This document shows, piece by piece, positions 16,180-24,743 of a DNA stretch of 39,344 bases; position 1 is the first letter of the stretch, and each line of letters begins with the position of its first letter. A program made the translations under genes and the position numbers. Under the pieces are notes generated by a model. The model made no database searches, was not told where the DNA came from, and saw only the letters and a program-made list of their open reading frames with translations. The DNA comes from JBCCJA01 sp039045975 (GTDB lineage: Bacteria; Planctomycetota; Planctomycetia; Planctomycetales; Planctomycetaceae), in NCBI GenBank assembly GCA_039045975.1, contig JBCCJA010000038.1, positions 1 to 39,344 of the forward strand. Reading direction: 5' to 3'.

Positions 16180-16198
16180 GCGCGGCCGGATCGACCGC

Positions 16199-17479
16199 CT
16201 AAGACGGCGGCTGGCCGCCCTCGGACTCGCGGTGCCACCACAGCGTCCACGCGTCCTCGTCGTAGCCGAGCCGGCGGAGCGACTCGTCGCCGGTGATCTT
16301 CAATAGCGCCGAGAGCACTTCCCGGTTCCGGAATACGCGGCCGACGCGGACTGTTTTCGTCGGCGGCGTCGGCTGCAGCGGGTCCTCGGTGATGATCACG
16401 CCGTCGGGGAACTGGCCGGTCCGCAGACCGAACTCGATCGACGGCGGCAGGAACGGCGCCTGCCCGAACCCGACCGAAAGCGACCCGCGGTCGGGCACCT
16501 CGAACGCGATCAGATGCCGTGTCACCAACGCCGCGATCAGCCCCGGGATCGCGGCCGCCCCGCCGATCTGCTCCAGCCCGAGGGCCGACCGACGCACGAC
16601 GAGATTGTTCGCGTCGCCGAGCCCGCGGCCGAACGCGACGCGGGCCGACTCGTGACGCCCGGGAGCGCCGACGATCGCCCGGCGGGCCGTGTCGGCCACG
16701 ATCTTCGACCCGTCCCGCAGCGAGAACGCGACAAGCGTATCAGTCGCCGCCGGCCCCGCGATTTGCGCGACGGTCCGCACCGCCAGCAGCCGCGACGCGA
16801 CGTCCGCCGCACCGCCGAGGAACTTCAACACGGCCGGGATCGCGGCCGGCTCGTCGACCGACGCGAACCGCTCGCCCGCCTCGTACACGCGGTCGGCGTC
16901 GCCCGAGCCGGCCCACTTCGTCCACAGCCGGATCTTGCCGAACCAGTAGCGGCGACGCTCCCGCTCGGCCTCGCTCAGCTCGAGCAATTCCTTCTCCTGC
17001 GGCGTGACATACCGGCCGTCGTGCTCGACGAGCCCGCGGGCCGTCATCGCGTCGTGCCGCGTCATCCACGCGCCGTTCTCGCGGACGTAGCCCAACGCGA
17101 CGCGGGCGTCGCGATGCCCAGGGTCGGCCGCGATCACCGCCCGCAGATGCCGCGCCCGCGCCGCGTCGAGGCGGTTGACGCGGGCGAACTCGGCCAATTC
17201 CCACTGCGACGCCGCGTCGTTCCCCGCGACCGCCGCCCGGCGGGCCAGTTCCTCGTGCCGAGGGTCGCGACGGACGATGCCCCGCACCTCACCCGAATCG
17301 AGCCGCAATTCCAGCCCCGCCGGCGTGACGACGCGGACCGCCTCTCCCGTCGCGACGACGCCGAATTCGGGCTCGACGACCTTGCCGCGGACGATCCCGC
17401 CGTCCGACAGAGTCACGTAGTCCGCCCGGGCCGGGGTCGCCGCGAAGGCCGACAGGACGAGTACGACGGACAGACGCAT
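16199..17479 (-). CDS. Exported HEAT-repeat-like protein
   Basis: The 426-residue product has a signal peptide (MRLSVVLVLSAFAATPARA, cleavage near residue 19). Residues ~20-75 form a small beta domain (DGGIVRGKVVEP...LDSGEVRGIVRRDP). A helical tetratricopeptide-like section with GHRDARVALGYV follows, then alpha-helical HEAT-like repeats from about 200 to 320 (for example ASRLLAVRTVAQIAGPAATD). The ATG at 17479 has GGGAG 8 bases upstream and is preferred to GTG at 17488. Function is unknown; proteins with this architecture are common in planctomycetes. Confidence 0.8.
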   Translation of the reverse strand: MRLSVVLVLSAFAATPARADYVTLSDGGIVRGKVVEPEFGVVATGEAVRVVTPAGLELRLDSGEVRGIVRRDPRHEELARRAAVAGNDAASQWELAEFARVNRLDAARARHLRAVIAADPGHRDARVALGYVRENGAWMTRHDAMTARGLVEHDGRYVTPQEKELLELSEAERERRRYWFGKIRLWTKWAGSGDADRVYEAGERFASVDEPAAIPAVLKFLGGAADVASRLLAVRTVAQIAGPAATDTLVAFSLRDGSKIVADTARRAIVGAPGRHESARVAFGRGLGDANNLVVRRSALGLEQIGGAAAIPGLIAALVTRHLIAFEVPDRGSLSVGFGQAPFLPPSIEFGLRTGQFPDGVIITEDPLQPTPPTKTVRVGRVFRNREVLSALLKITGDESLRRLGYDEDAWTLWWHRESEGGQPPS

Positions 17480-17687
17480 GACGGCCACTCCCGCGAGCCG
17501 GGCGGGCCGGACCGTTCCGCCCCCGCCGCTACGACCGTCCCGATTGTACCGTCCGGCGCCGCCGACGGGCCCGACGCCAGCGGGGCCTGTGGCGGACCGA
17601 CAGAACGCGGCCGTATGCTTTCAGTGGCGACGGGCCCCGTTCGGGGCCGTTTTCCCGATCGCCGCCCGCACGATCGCGAGTCCCGGC

Positions 17688-18935
17688 ATGCCGACCTCCG
17701 CCACCCACACCCGAACCCGGTCCGTGAGTACCTGCTTCCGCGTGCTCGCGGCGGCCTCCGTCCTCGCCGCGGCCGCCACCGACGCCTCGGCCCAACGGGC
17801 CCGCATCCCGACCCAGCAGTCGCTCAAAGCCCTGGGTCTCGAGCGGATGTTCCTCGCCCGCGCGCAGATCGACAGCGGCCGCGACGCGACCGCACTGCTC
17901 AGCGGCGACGAAGAGGTCGTCTTCCTCGTCTCGAAGTCGGGCGTCGTGACCGCCTTCGACGCCGAAAGCGGCCGGCGGATGTGGACCCAACTGGCCGGCG
18001 GGCGGACCGAAAACGTCTCCGCCGTCGTGACCGACATCGACGCCGCCTACGTCGTCATCGGCGAGCGGCTATACGCGTTCGACAAGCTGTCGGGCAGCTC
18101 CCTGTGGAGCCTGCGGATCCCGTTCATCCCGGTCGCGGCGCCGGTCTTCGACGAGGAGCGGATGTATGTCGGCACGCTCGACGGCAGCGTCTACGCGTTC
18201 GAACTCGCGACCGTCCGCGAGTACGCCGCGATCGGCGACGAGAAGCTCAACCAGTTCTTGCAAGAGACGATCGCCTGGCGTTACCGCGTCGGCGGACACA
18301 TCACCTCGGCCCCGGTGATCTCTGACGACGCCCTCTGCTTCACCAGCGACAACGGCTCGCTGTTCTCGCTGAAGGCCGAGTCGCGGGACGAATACTTCCA
18401 GTACGAGACCGACCGCAGCGTCTCCGCGCCGCTCGTCGCCGACGACGGGCTGCTGTTCATGGCCGGGCTCGACGCCTCGCTGTACGCGATCGACATCCAG
18501 ACCGGGCAGACGCGGTGGGAGTTCGTCTCCGGCCGCAGCATCCGCAACCCGGCGATCGTCATCGCCGGGCACGTCTACCTAACGCCGACCCGCGACGGGC
18601 TCTACCGCATCGATCGCGACAGCGGCGTCAAAGAATGGCAGGCGCCCACCGTCACTCAGTTCCTCGCCGCCTCAGACGACCGCGTCTACGCCCGCGACAC
18701 CGCCGGCAGCCTCGAAGTCATCGACGGGACGTCGGGCGACCTCGTCGGGCAACTCCCGCTGCGTGGGTTCTCGGTCGGCCTGCAGAACGAGAAGACCGAC
18801 CGCATCTACGTCGCCACGCCCGACGGCGTCCTGATGGCGATGCGGGAGATCGGCCGCGAGTTCGCCACGTTCCACAACCGGCCGAAGCTCAAGCCGATCC
18901 TGCCCCCGCTCGCCGACGCCTCCGGCGAAAATTGA
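17688..18935 (+). CDS. Exported PQQ-like beta-propeller repeat protein
   Basis: The 415-residue product has an N-terminal signal peptide ending near ATDASAQ and then repeats of the PQQ-enzyme/YWTD-like propeller type: VVTAFDAESGRRMWTQL, RLYAFDKLSGSSLWSLR, SLYAIDIQTGQTRWEF and LYRIDRDSGVKEWQ, spaced 40-60 residues apart. Six or more blades are suggested. There is no quinone-binding catalytic set, so a structural, binding or assembly role (BamB-like or polysaccharide-related) is possible but unproven. The ATG at 17688 is chosen to place the signal peptide; the frame is open upstream through antisense of the divergent gene. Confidence 0.85.
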   Translation: MPTSATHTRTRSVSTCFRVLAAASVLAAAATDASAQRARIPTQQSLKALGLERMFLARAQIDSGRDATALLSGDEEVVFLVSKSGVVTAFDAESGRRMWTQLAGGRTENVSAVVTDIDAAYVVIGERLYAFDKLSGSSLWSLRIPFIPVAAPVFDEERMYVGTLDGSVYAFELATVREYAAIGDEKLNQFLQETIAWRYRVGGHITSAPVISDDALCFTSDNGSLFSLKAESRDEYFQYETDRSVSAPLVADDGLLFMAGLDASLYAIDIQTGQTRWEFVSGRSIRNPAIVIAGHVYLTPTRDGLYRIDRDSGVKEWQAPTVTQFLAASDDRVYARDTAGSLEVIDGTSGDLVGQLPLRGFSVGLQNEKTDRIYVATPDGVLMAMREIGREFATFHNRPKLKPILPPLADASGEN

Positions 18936-18964
18936 GCCGACGCGAAGACCCGGTCCCTCAAGCG

Positions 18965-19894
18965 TCAACCCGCCGGCACGTCCCAGCCCGAATCGGCGTA
19001 GCGGTACGCGAACCGCCCGTCCGGATACAGGTCGACGACACCGAAGCCTTCCTCGACGCCCTGGTTCGGCCCGGCCCACCACTTCCCGCAGACCGCGCCC
19101 CCGTTGATGTAGGTCACGCCGCCGATCTCGACGCGGTCCCGCAGGTGCAAGTGGCCCGACAACGCCAGCTTCACGCCGTACTTCGTAAACAGCCGTGACA
19201 GGTCGTACGAGTCGGCCGCGACGACCGCCGGCGGGATCTGATAGATCCCGTGCACGAACGCCCGCGGGTGCAACAGCAACGCCGTCACGATCGGGACGTG
19301 ACTGACGACGACGGCCGGCTGCCCCGGCGGCTTGGCCGCGAGGTCCGCCTCCAGCCAAGCCCGCTGTTCCTTATCGAGCGCCGCCATGTAGCCGAACTTA
19401 ATGCTCGGCCGAATGTTATCGAGCATATAGAATCGCCAGTCCCCGGCGTCGAACGCGCGATACGTCTTCTCCAGGCCGAACCGCCGGCGGAACAGCTCCT
19501 TGCCGAACCCGTCCGCCTCCTTCGGAACGCGGTCCATCGCGCCCCAGCCGAAGACGTCGTGATTGCCGACGCAGGCGTGCACCGGCCGGCCGAGCGGCCC
19601 GACCAGCTCGTCGAACAGATCGAACTGCACGTCGGCCCGGGCCCGGTCGGTCGCGAACGCGTCCATGATCTGATCGCCGCCGGCGACGACGAACTCCGGC
19701 TCCGGGTCGAGTTTGAGGACCGCCCCGACCGCCGCCGCGATCCCATCGGGCGCGTGCGCCTCCGGCTGGACGTGCCAGTCGGTCATGTGCACGAACCGCA
19801 ACGGCCCCGACGCCGGCGCCGCGAACGACCGACGGGCCAACGGCCCCGCCAACGCCAGCGACGCCGACACGGCCAAACATTCACGACGCGTCAT
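18965..19894 (-). CDS. Tat-type exported calcineurin-like metallophosphoesterase
   Basis: The 309-residue product begins MTRRECLAVSASLALAG, a twin-arginine-type signal. The metallophosphoesterase motifs are in order: DWH (39-41), GGDQ (Asp74), GNHD (110-113), VVSHVP (about 195-200) and GHLH (about 245). These bind two metal ions and hydrolyse phosphoesters; the substrate is not predictable. The ATG at 19894 is chosen over TTG at 19897 because GGGAG precedes it. It is convergent with the beta-propeller gene, 29 bp apart. Confidence 0.88.
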   Translation of the reverse strand: MTRRECLAVSASLALAGPLARRSFAAPASGPLRFVHMTDWHVQPEAHAPDGIAAAVGAVLKLDPEPEFVVAGGDQIMDAFATDRARADVQFDLFDELVGPLGRPVHACVGNHDVFGWGAMDRVPKEADGFGKELFRRRFGLEKTYRAFDAGDWRFYMLDNIRPSIKFGYMAALDKEQRAWLEADLAAKPPGQPAVVVSHVPIVTALLLHPRAFVHGIYQIPPAVVAADSYDLSRLFTKYGVKLALSGHLHLRDRVEIGGVTYINGGAVCGKWWAGPNQGVEEGFGVVDLYPDGRFAYRYADSGWDVPAG

Positions 19895-19925
19895 CAAACT
19901 CCCCCGGTCGCCACGGTCATCATCC

Positions 19926-20061
19926 TATAGCCCGAGCCGTAAGGCGAGGTTTATAAACGACTCCCGAATCCGCCTCGCCTCCGATCGCCCCGAACCCTCG
20001 ATCGGAGCGTTCTAGGCAGAAACCAACCGCCCACGAACCTCGCCTCACGGCTCGGGCTTTA
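19926..20061. repeat. Inverted-repeat element, family E, overlapping a CDS end
   Basis: Arms 19926-19951 and 20036-20061 match in inverted orientation at 24 of 26 positions (core AGCCCGAGCCGT, then AGGCGAGGTT). A perfect 9-bp inner stem, CTCCGATCG with CGATCGGAG, lies near 19979-20008. The right arm contains the last codons and stop of the gene at 20045, so the element forms the end of that protein. Confidence 0.8.
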
Positions 20062-20926
20062 AACATTCCTCCGGCGTGAACCAACGCGGCTCGACGTGGT
20101 CGTCGGGAAATCCCGTCAGCAGTTCGTAAGGGCGGAACCGGGTCTTATAAGCCAGCGGCCCGTACTCGGCGTTCCACCATCCGGGATAATAGAACTCACA
20201 GCCCGCCTCCGCCGCCGCCATGATCTCCCGCAACATCGAGAACGTCCCCGGACCCAGCGACCGCCACTCCGGATCGTAATAAAACGACAGGCCGACGAAC
20301 GCCGGCGGCACGACGTCGCAGTACGCGAAGCCGATCAGATTCCTGCCGCGGTAATAACGGAACTCCCGCGTGAACTCGTGACGCCCCGCCGCGTCGAACA
20401 GGCCCTCGATCAGGTCGACGCCGTCGAGGTCGGTCGTCGCACCGCCGAAGCCGGCCAGGAACCCGTAATCGTCGAGCTTCGCCGCCGCGTGCGCCCGTGC
20501 GATCCGGATCCGCGTCTCGTTCACGATCGGCCGGCCGACCTCGACCCGCACGCCGGCCCGCCCGTTCCGCCGCAGGCACCGCCGCTGCGACTTCGTCGGC
20601 CGGAACCGCCGCGCGTCGACCCGGATCGGCCGGCACCGCACGCACGCCGGACACGCCGGTCGGAACAGGAACTCGCCCACCCGATACCAACCCCGCCGCA
20701 CCCGTTCCGAATAGGCCTCGACGTCGAGATCCCGCGCGAGCCGATACCCGATCCCGGCCCGTTGCGGCAGGCGGTAGAAACACTCGTCGAGCGGCGTGTC
20801 TCCGACGATCTCGCCGCCGGGAGGGATCGCCGCACGGATCTCCCGATAGGTCTGAGGGACGGCCTCCTCGACCGCCGTCGCCGTCTCTCCCGAGTCCCAC
20901 ACGGCGGCGTCGCGGCGGTCGGTCAC
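20045..20926 (-). CDS. Bpt/ATE-family aminoacyl-tRNA-protein transferase, downstream paralogue
   Basis: The 293-residue product belongs to the leucyl/arginyl-tRNA-protein transferase family, which adds an amino acid to N-terminal acidic residues and marks proteins for ClpS/ClpAP degradation. It has CFYRLPQ (49-55), FRPACPACVRCRPIRV (about 88-103), FRPTKSQRRCLRRN, and C-terminal FYYDPEWRSLGPGTFSMLREI. An extra ~45-residue N-terminus and the altered CFYRLPQ (CxYLP in the neighbour) make it the more divergent copy. GTG at 20926 overlaps the upstream gene's TGA in GTGA. The last codons and stop lie inside the 20036-20061 repeat arm. Confidence 0.85.
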   Translation of the reverse strand: MTDRRDAAVWDSGETATAVEEAVPQTYREIRAAIPPGGEIVGDTPLDECFYRLPQRAGIGYRLARDLDVEAYSERVRRGWYRVGEFLFRPACPACVRCRPIRVDARRFRPTKSQRRCLRRNGRAGVRVEVGRPIVNETRIRIARAHAAAKLDDYGFLAGFGGATTDLDGVDLIEGLFDAAGRHEFTREFRYYRGRNLIGFAYCDVVPPAFVGLSFYYDPEWRSLGPGTFSMLREIMAAAEAGCEFYYPGWWNAEYGPLAYKTRFRPYELLTGFPDDHVEPRWFTPEECLKPEP

Positions 20927-21708
20927 GGCGTCGCCCCCACCGACGACAGCCCGGCGACGTCGTGTTCGCCGTCGCGGTCGCCCACTTCCCGCCAACGCGG
21001 CGTCCGCCCCTCGCCCGGGAAACCGATCATCAGTTCGTGAGGCCCGAACCGGTTCTTGTAAGACATCGACGCGTTCTCCGGGATCCAGTACCCGAAGTAA
21101 ACATGCCCGCAGCCGACGGCCGCGGCGTATTCCAACTCCTTCACCGCGCTGTACGTCCCCGGCCCGAGCGGACGCCACTCCGGGTCGTGGAAAAAGTAGA
21201 TGCTGTTCAACGCCCGCGGCACGACGTCGACATACCCGACGCCCACCAGCGTCCCCTTCCGCCAGTAGCGGAACTCCCGCGCGAACGCGAAGTCGCCCGC
21301 CACGAACGACCGCCAGTATTCCTCCGGGTCGGCCGGCTCGCGGTCCCAGCCGCGGTCGCGGTGCATCGCCTCGTGATAGGCGTCGTACAGCGCCAGATGC
21401 GTCGCCGTCAGTTCCGGACGGACGACCTCCAGTTCGACCCCCTCCCGCTCGTTCCGGTTCCGACACCGTCGCTGCGACTTCGTCGGCCGGAACGTCGCGA
21501 CCGGCACCCGCAGCGACCGGCACCGTACGCACGCCGGACACGCCGGCCGGAAGAACACCTGCCCCTGTCGACGCCACCCGCGCGACAGCATCTCCGCATA
21601 CCGCTCCCCCGAGACGTCGCCGAGCACGCGGTACTCCGTCCGCGACCGCTCCTGCGGCAGATAACTGCAGCGGCCGGGCGGCGAAACGCCGCGCTGGAAT
21701 TCGTGCAT
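20923..21708 (-). CDS. bpt: Bpt/ATE-family leucyl/arginyl-tRNA-protein transferase
   Basis: The 261-residue product has the canonical family pattern: CSYLPQ (14-19), GWRRQGQVFFRPACPACVRC (44-63), LRVPV, FRPTKSQRRC, and the C-terminal YFFHDPEWRPLGPGTYS. These correspond to the ATE N-terminal Cys-rich region and the GNAT-like C-domain. Function is inferred as transfer of leucine (or arginine) to N-terminal Asp/Glu. It ends in a GTGA overlap with a diverged paralogue of the same family, implying translational coupling. No clpS or clpA is in the window. Confidence 0.88.
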   Translation of the reverse strand: MHEFQRGVSPPGRCSYLPQERSRTEYRVLGDVSGERYAEMLSRGWRRQGQVFFRPACPACVRCRSLRVPVATFRPTKSQRRCRNRNEREGVELEVVRPELTATHLALYDAYHEAMHRDRGWDREPADPEEYWRSFVAGDFAFAREFRYWRKGTLVGVGYVDVVPRALNSIYFFHDPEWRPLGPGTYSAVKELEYAAAVGCGHVYFGYWIPENASMSYKNRFGPHELMIGFPGEGRTPRWREVGDRDGEHDVAGLSSVGATP

Positions 21709-21806
21709 TACGGGCCGGTCGGTTGGAGCACCGCCATCTTACCCACCGGGCCAGCTCGACCGGCGCTCGCGCTTCACGCGTCGTGATCACGCGCCCGACT
21801 CAACAA

Positions 21807-21947
21807 TGGCCCGACCTCCCGGTCGGGTGCCGCAGGCACAAGATGCCCCAAAACCGAACCCCCGACCCCCTCGCACCCAGCCCCCACCACCGCCGCCACG
21901 ATCCACGACATCCCGTCACTCCGCGACCCGACCGACAGGTCGAGCCA
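21807..21947. repeat. REPIN-like element, family B copy 2 (141 bp)
   Basis: The left arm begins TGGCCCGACCTCCCGGTCGG and carries the TGCC/GGCA second stem. The right arm (21909-21947, inverted) has TCGC with GTGA, including a G-T pair. Overall length and spacing match the copy at 5155-5296 almost exactly. The 339-bp region 21709-22047 contains this element and no gene. Confidence 0.8.
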
Positions 21948-22047
21948 TCAAAGTCCCGCCCCGCTTTCCCAAGAGATCATTCACCCAGACCCCGCCCGAA
22001 CGACACGGCGGTAGATCGCCCGCCACGACCCGCTTACAACGACAGAC

Positions 22048-23010
22048 GTGTCGACGTCCCCCTCCCCCGCACCCGCCTTCCCCGACCCGGTCGAGCCGGC
22101 CGAAACGGTCGAGCTCCGCCGGTCGCTCCGCACACGCCGGCTGATCGGCGTCTCCGCCGTCGGCATCGGCGTGCGGGTCATCGTCGTCATCGCCGAGCTG
22201 CTCGTCGTCCGCGCGACCGGCTCCGCGACCGTCCTCGTCGACGCCCTCGCGACCGTCGCCGACATCGTCGGCTCGCTCGTCATCGTCGCCGCGATCAAGT
22301 TCGCCGAACGCCCTCCCGACGACGACCACCCCTTCGGCCACGGCCGCTTCGAGCCGCTCGCCGGCCTGCAGCTCGGCCTGGCGATGACCGTCCTCGGCGC
22401 CGCGCTCGCGATCGAACAACTGACCGCACCATTCTCCGGCGGGCTCGAGACGGCCTGGTCGCCCTGGCTCGCCGCCGTCCCCCTCGCCGCCGCCGCCGCC
22501 CTCGCCTTGACCGGCCGGCTCGTCCTCCGACACGGCCGACGCGAACGCTCGACCGCACTCGTCGCCGAGGCCTACCACTACCGCGTCGACGCCGTCACCA
22601 GCCTCTGCGCCGCCGTCGGGCTGCTCGCCGCCGCGTCACTCCCCGCCGTCGGCGGCTGGGTCGACCGGGCGGGCGCGATCGCGCTCGCCGGCATGATGAT
22701 CTACCTCGGCGTCGAGGCCTGCCGCGAGAACCTGCACCAACTCACCGACGGCATCCCCGAGGACGAACACTTCGACCGCGTCCGCCAGATCGCCGCAGAC
22801 GTCGACGGCGTCCTCGAGGTCGAAAAAGTCCAGATCCAGTGCGCCGGCCCCGACGCCCACGTCGACATCGACATCGAGGTCGACCCCGCCGAGACCGTCG
22901 CCGACGCCCACCGCACAGCCCAACACGTCCGCGCCGCCATCGTCGAAGCCTGGCCCACCGTCCGCGACGTCGTCGTCCACGTCGAGCCGTTCTACGAGGG
23001 CGATCATTAA
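22048..23010 (+). CDS. Cation diffusion facilitator (CDF) metal transporter
   Basis: The 320-residue membrane protein exports divalent metals by proton antiport in this family. Five or six helices are visible between about 30 and 230. Metal-site residues include Asp65 and Asp72 in helix 2, the signature HPFGHGRFEPLAG (94-106) and YHYRVDAVTS (HxxxD) in helix 5. The C-terminal cytoplasmic domain (about 235-320) has the ferredoxin-like fold typical of dimerising CDFs, with HVDIDIEVDP. Helix 2 has DALATVAD where many members have DAxHSxxD, so metal preference is uncertain. The start is GTG without a strong ribosome site. Confidence 0.92.
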   Translation: MSTSPSPAPAFPDPVEPAETVELRRSLRTRRLIGVSAVGIGVRVIVVIAELLVVRATGSATVLVDALATVADIVGSLVIVAAIKFAERPPDDDHPFGHGRFEPLAGLQLGLAMTVLGAALAIEQLTAPFSGGLETAWSPWLAAVPLAAAAALALTGRLVLRHGRRERSTALVAEAYHYRVDAVTSLCAAVGLLAAASLPAVGGWVDRAGAIALAGMMIYLGVEACRENLHQLTDGIPEDEHFDRVRQIAADVDGVLEVEKVQIQCAGPDAHVDIDIEVDPAETVADAHRTAQHVRAAIVEAWPTVRDVVVHVEPFYEGDH

Positions 23011-23161
23011 CGGCCGCTCTTCAACAGCCGCTTCGGCCCTGAGACGTCAGGCCAAAGTGTCGATCGGCTCCGGACACGCAGCCGAGGCGAACAAAGCCTG
23101 CACCCCGAGTCTTCCGGGGATCGCGAATGCGGCCGCCGACGACATCGCATAGCCTGCCGCC

Positions 23162-23980
23162 ATGTTCCCCCTCCGCGACAACATCCCGTCCCGTCACTCG
23201 CCGGTCGTTATTTACGTCGTGATGGCGGCGTGTGGTTTCGCGTTCCTGGTCCAGTCGAAGGCGGCCGATCAGCTGATCGACGGCTATGCGATGATCCCGG
23301 CCCGGGTCGTCGACCCGTCGGCCGAAATACAGCTGTTCGACGGCGTCCGCACGACATGGGACGAGCGGACCGGGCCCGTCTCCGAGATCGTCTACCGCGA
23401 CGCGGCCCCGTCGGCCGTCCCGCCCTGGCTGACGACGCTCACCTGCGTCTTCCTGCACGGCGGCCTGATGCACCTCGTGGGGAACCTCTGGTTCCTGTGG
23501 ATCTTCGGGGACAACGTCGAAGACCGGCTCGGACACGTCGGCTTTCTCGTCTTCTATTTTCTCGCGGGGCTGGTCGCGTCGGTGACGCACCTCGTGACCG
23601 ACCCGGCGTCACAGATCCCGACGGTCGGGGCGAGCGGCGCGATCGCGGGGGTCATGGGGGCCTATATGGTCCTCTACCCGCAGGCCCGCGTGCTGACGTT
23701 CATCCCGGTCCTGATCTTCTTCCGGCTGCACACGCTGTGGCTGCCGGCGGTCTTCGTCCTCGGCGTCTGGTTCGCGATGCAGCTCTGGAGCGGCGTGCAG
23801 GCCGCCGGGGCCGCCGAACCGGGCGTCGCCTGGTGGGCCCACATCGGCGGGTTCGTCTTCGGCGTCGCCGGCGGATGGGTCGTGAAAAAGACACGACTCG
23901 GCCGACCGGCCGTCACGCGACTCCGCGCCGGCAGCGACGGCTGGGTCGTTCCTCGGGGCCGACGGCGCGACTCCTGGTGA
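23162..23980 (+). CDS. Rhomboid-family intramembrane serine protease
   Basis: The 272-residue membrane protein has the rhomboid catalytic set: FLHGGLMHLVGNLWFLWIFG (98-117, containing Asn108), GASGAIAG (156-163, nucleophile Ser158) and the catalytic His227 in WWAHIGGFVFG. Six or so helices are predicted. A ~65-residue insertion between helix 1 and the HGG segment (about 32-92) is probably a periplasmic loop. The C-terminus is basic. It follows the CDF gene by 151 bp on the same strand; there is no evident functional link. Confidence 0.92.
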   Translation: MFPLRDNIPSRHSPVVIYVVMAACGFAFLVQSKAADQLIDGYAMIPARVVDPSAEIQLFDGVRTTWDERTGPVSEIVYRDAAPSAVPPWLTTLTCVFLHGGLMHLVGNLWFLWIFGDNVEDRLGHVGFLVFYFLAGLVASVTHLVTDPASQIPTVGASGAIAGVMGAYMVLYPQARVLTFIPVLIFFRLHTLWLPAVFVLGVWFAMQLWSGVQAAGAAEPGVAWWAHIGGFVFGVAGGWVVKKTRLGRPAVTRLRAGSDGWVVPRGRRRDSW

Positions 23981-24210
23981 CCCGCGGCCGCCCTCAGACC
24001 CGGCCCCGTTTACCCAGTCCTCCCCGCCGTTCGTTTCCGCCGATCCGATCGATGCCGATCGACGAAAACAGGCCCCGCGACCGCTTCGGGCGGCTTGCGG
24101 ACGCCCGACCGGCCGACATATCAACTACGGCCGCGGGCAAGAGGCCCGCACGGACGCCCGGCCGTGACAAGCCGGGTCGAACGAAGGATACGTTCGACAG
24201 GAAGCTCACG

Positions 24211-24546
24211 ATGAGCCGTCTCCGCCTTTACACCGGTCCGGCCGAAGCCGCCGGAGGGGTCGCGACCGCCGAACAGGCCGACCGACCCGACGTCATCCCG
24301 TTCGCCACGATCGTGCGGGCACTCTCCCCGAAGACCGACGCGGCCGAAGACCTCGGCCCGCTCGCCCGGGCCCGCATGCTGCACCGCAACCGCCGGTGCG
24401 TCACCTGCGACTCGCCCCGTGTCTCGCCGGTCTCACTGGCCGACGGCGTCCGCGACGCCAGCGGGCAGTTCATTCCCGGCACCGCGACCCTCGTCGGCTT
24501 CCACTGCGAAGACTGCGGCCGAGAGTGGCCGACCGACGCCGACTGA
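24211..24546 (+). CDS. Small zinc-ribbon-type protein
   Basis: The 111-residue product has two CxxC pairs, Cys63/Cys66 (CVTC) and Cys99/Cys102 (CEDCGREW), about 32 residues apart, a likely single zinc ribbon. The first 60 residues are low in motif content with a helical ARARMLHRNRR before the first pair. The ATG at 24211 is preceded by AGGA at a usable spacing; the frame is open far upstream as antisense-like sequence of the rhomboid gene. The preceding 230 bp hold no other gene. Function unknown. Confidence 0.7.
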   Translation: MSRLRLYTGPAEAAGGVATAEQADRPDVIPFATIVRALSPKTDAAEDLGPLARARMLHRNRRCVTCDSPRVSPVSLADGVRDASGQFIPGTATLVGFHCEDCGREWPTDAD

Positions 24547-24743
24547 ACCCGCCGGCCGACCACGTCCGACAAAAACGGTCGCGCCGGTTTGCGGGAAGTT
24601 GCGGGGAAACGGGCGGAATCCGGCAAAGACGTATCGACATCGCGTTATGTCGCGATATCATCTACGTTGTTCGGCCGCACCACGGATGCTGCGCGGCGTT
24701 CGAGACCCACCCGGTTCCCTCCTTCGCTCGCGAGGTCCGCACT

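Noticed and set aside
20045..21790. A single 581-residue fusion of both Bpt-like proteins
   Set aside because: The upstream half of that frame is not Bpt-like; the true first gene is in a different frame and ends in a GTGA overlap with the second.
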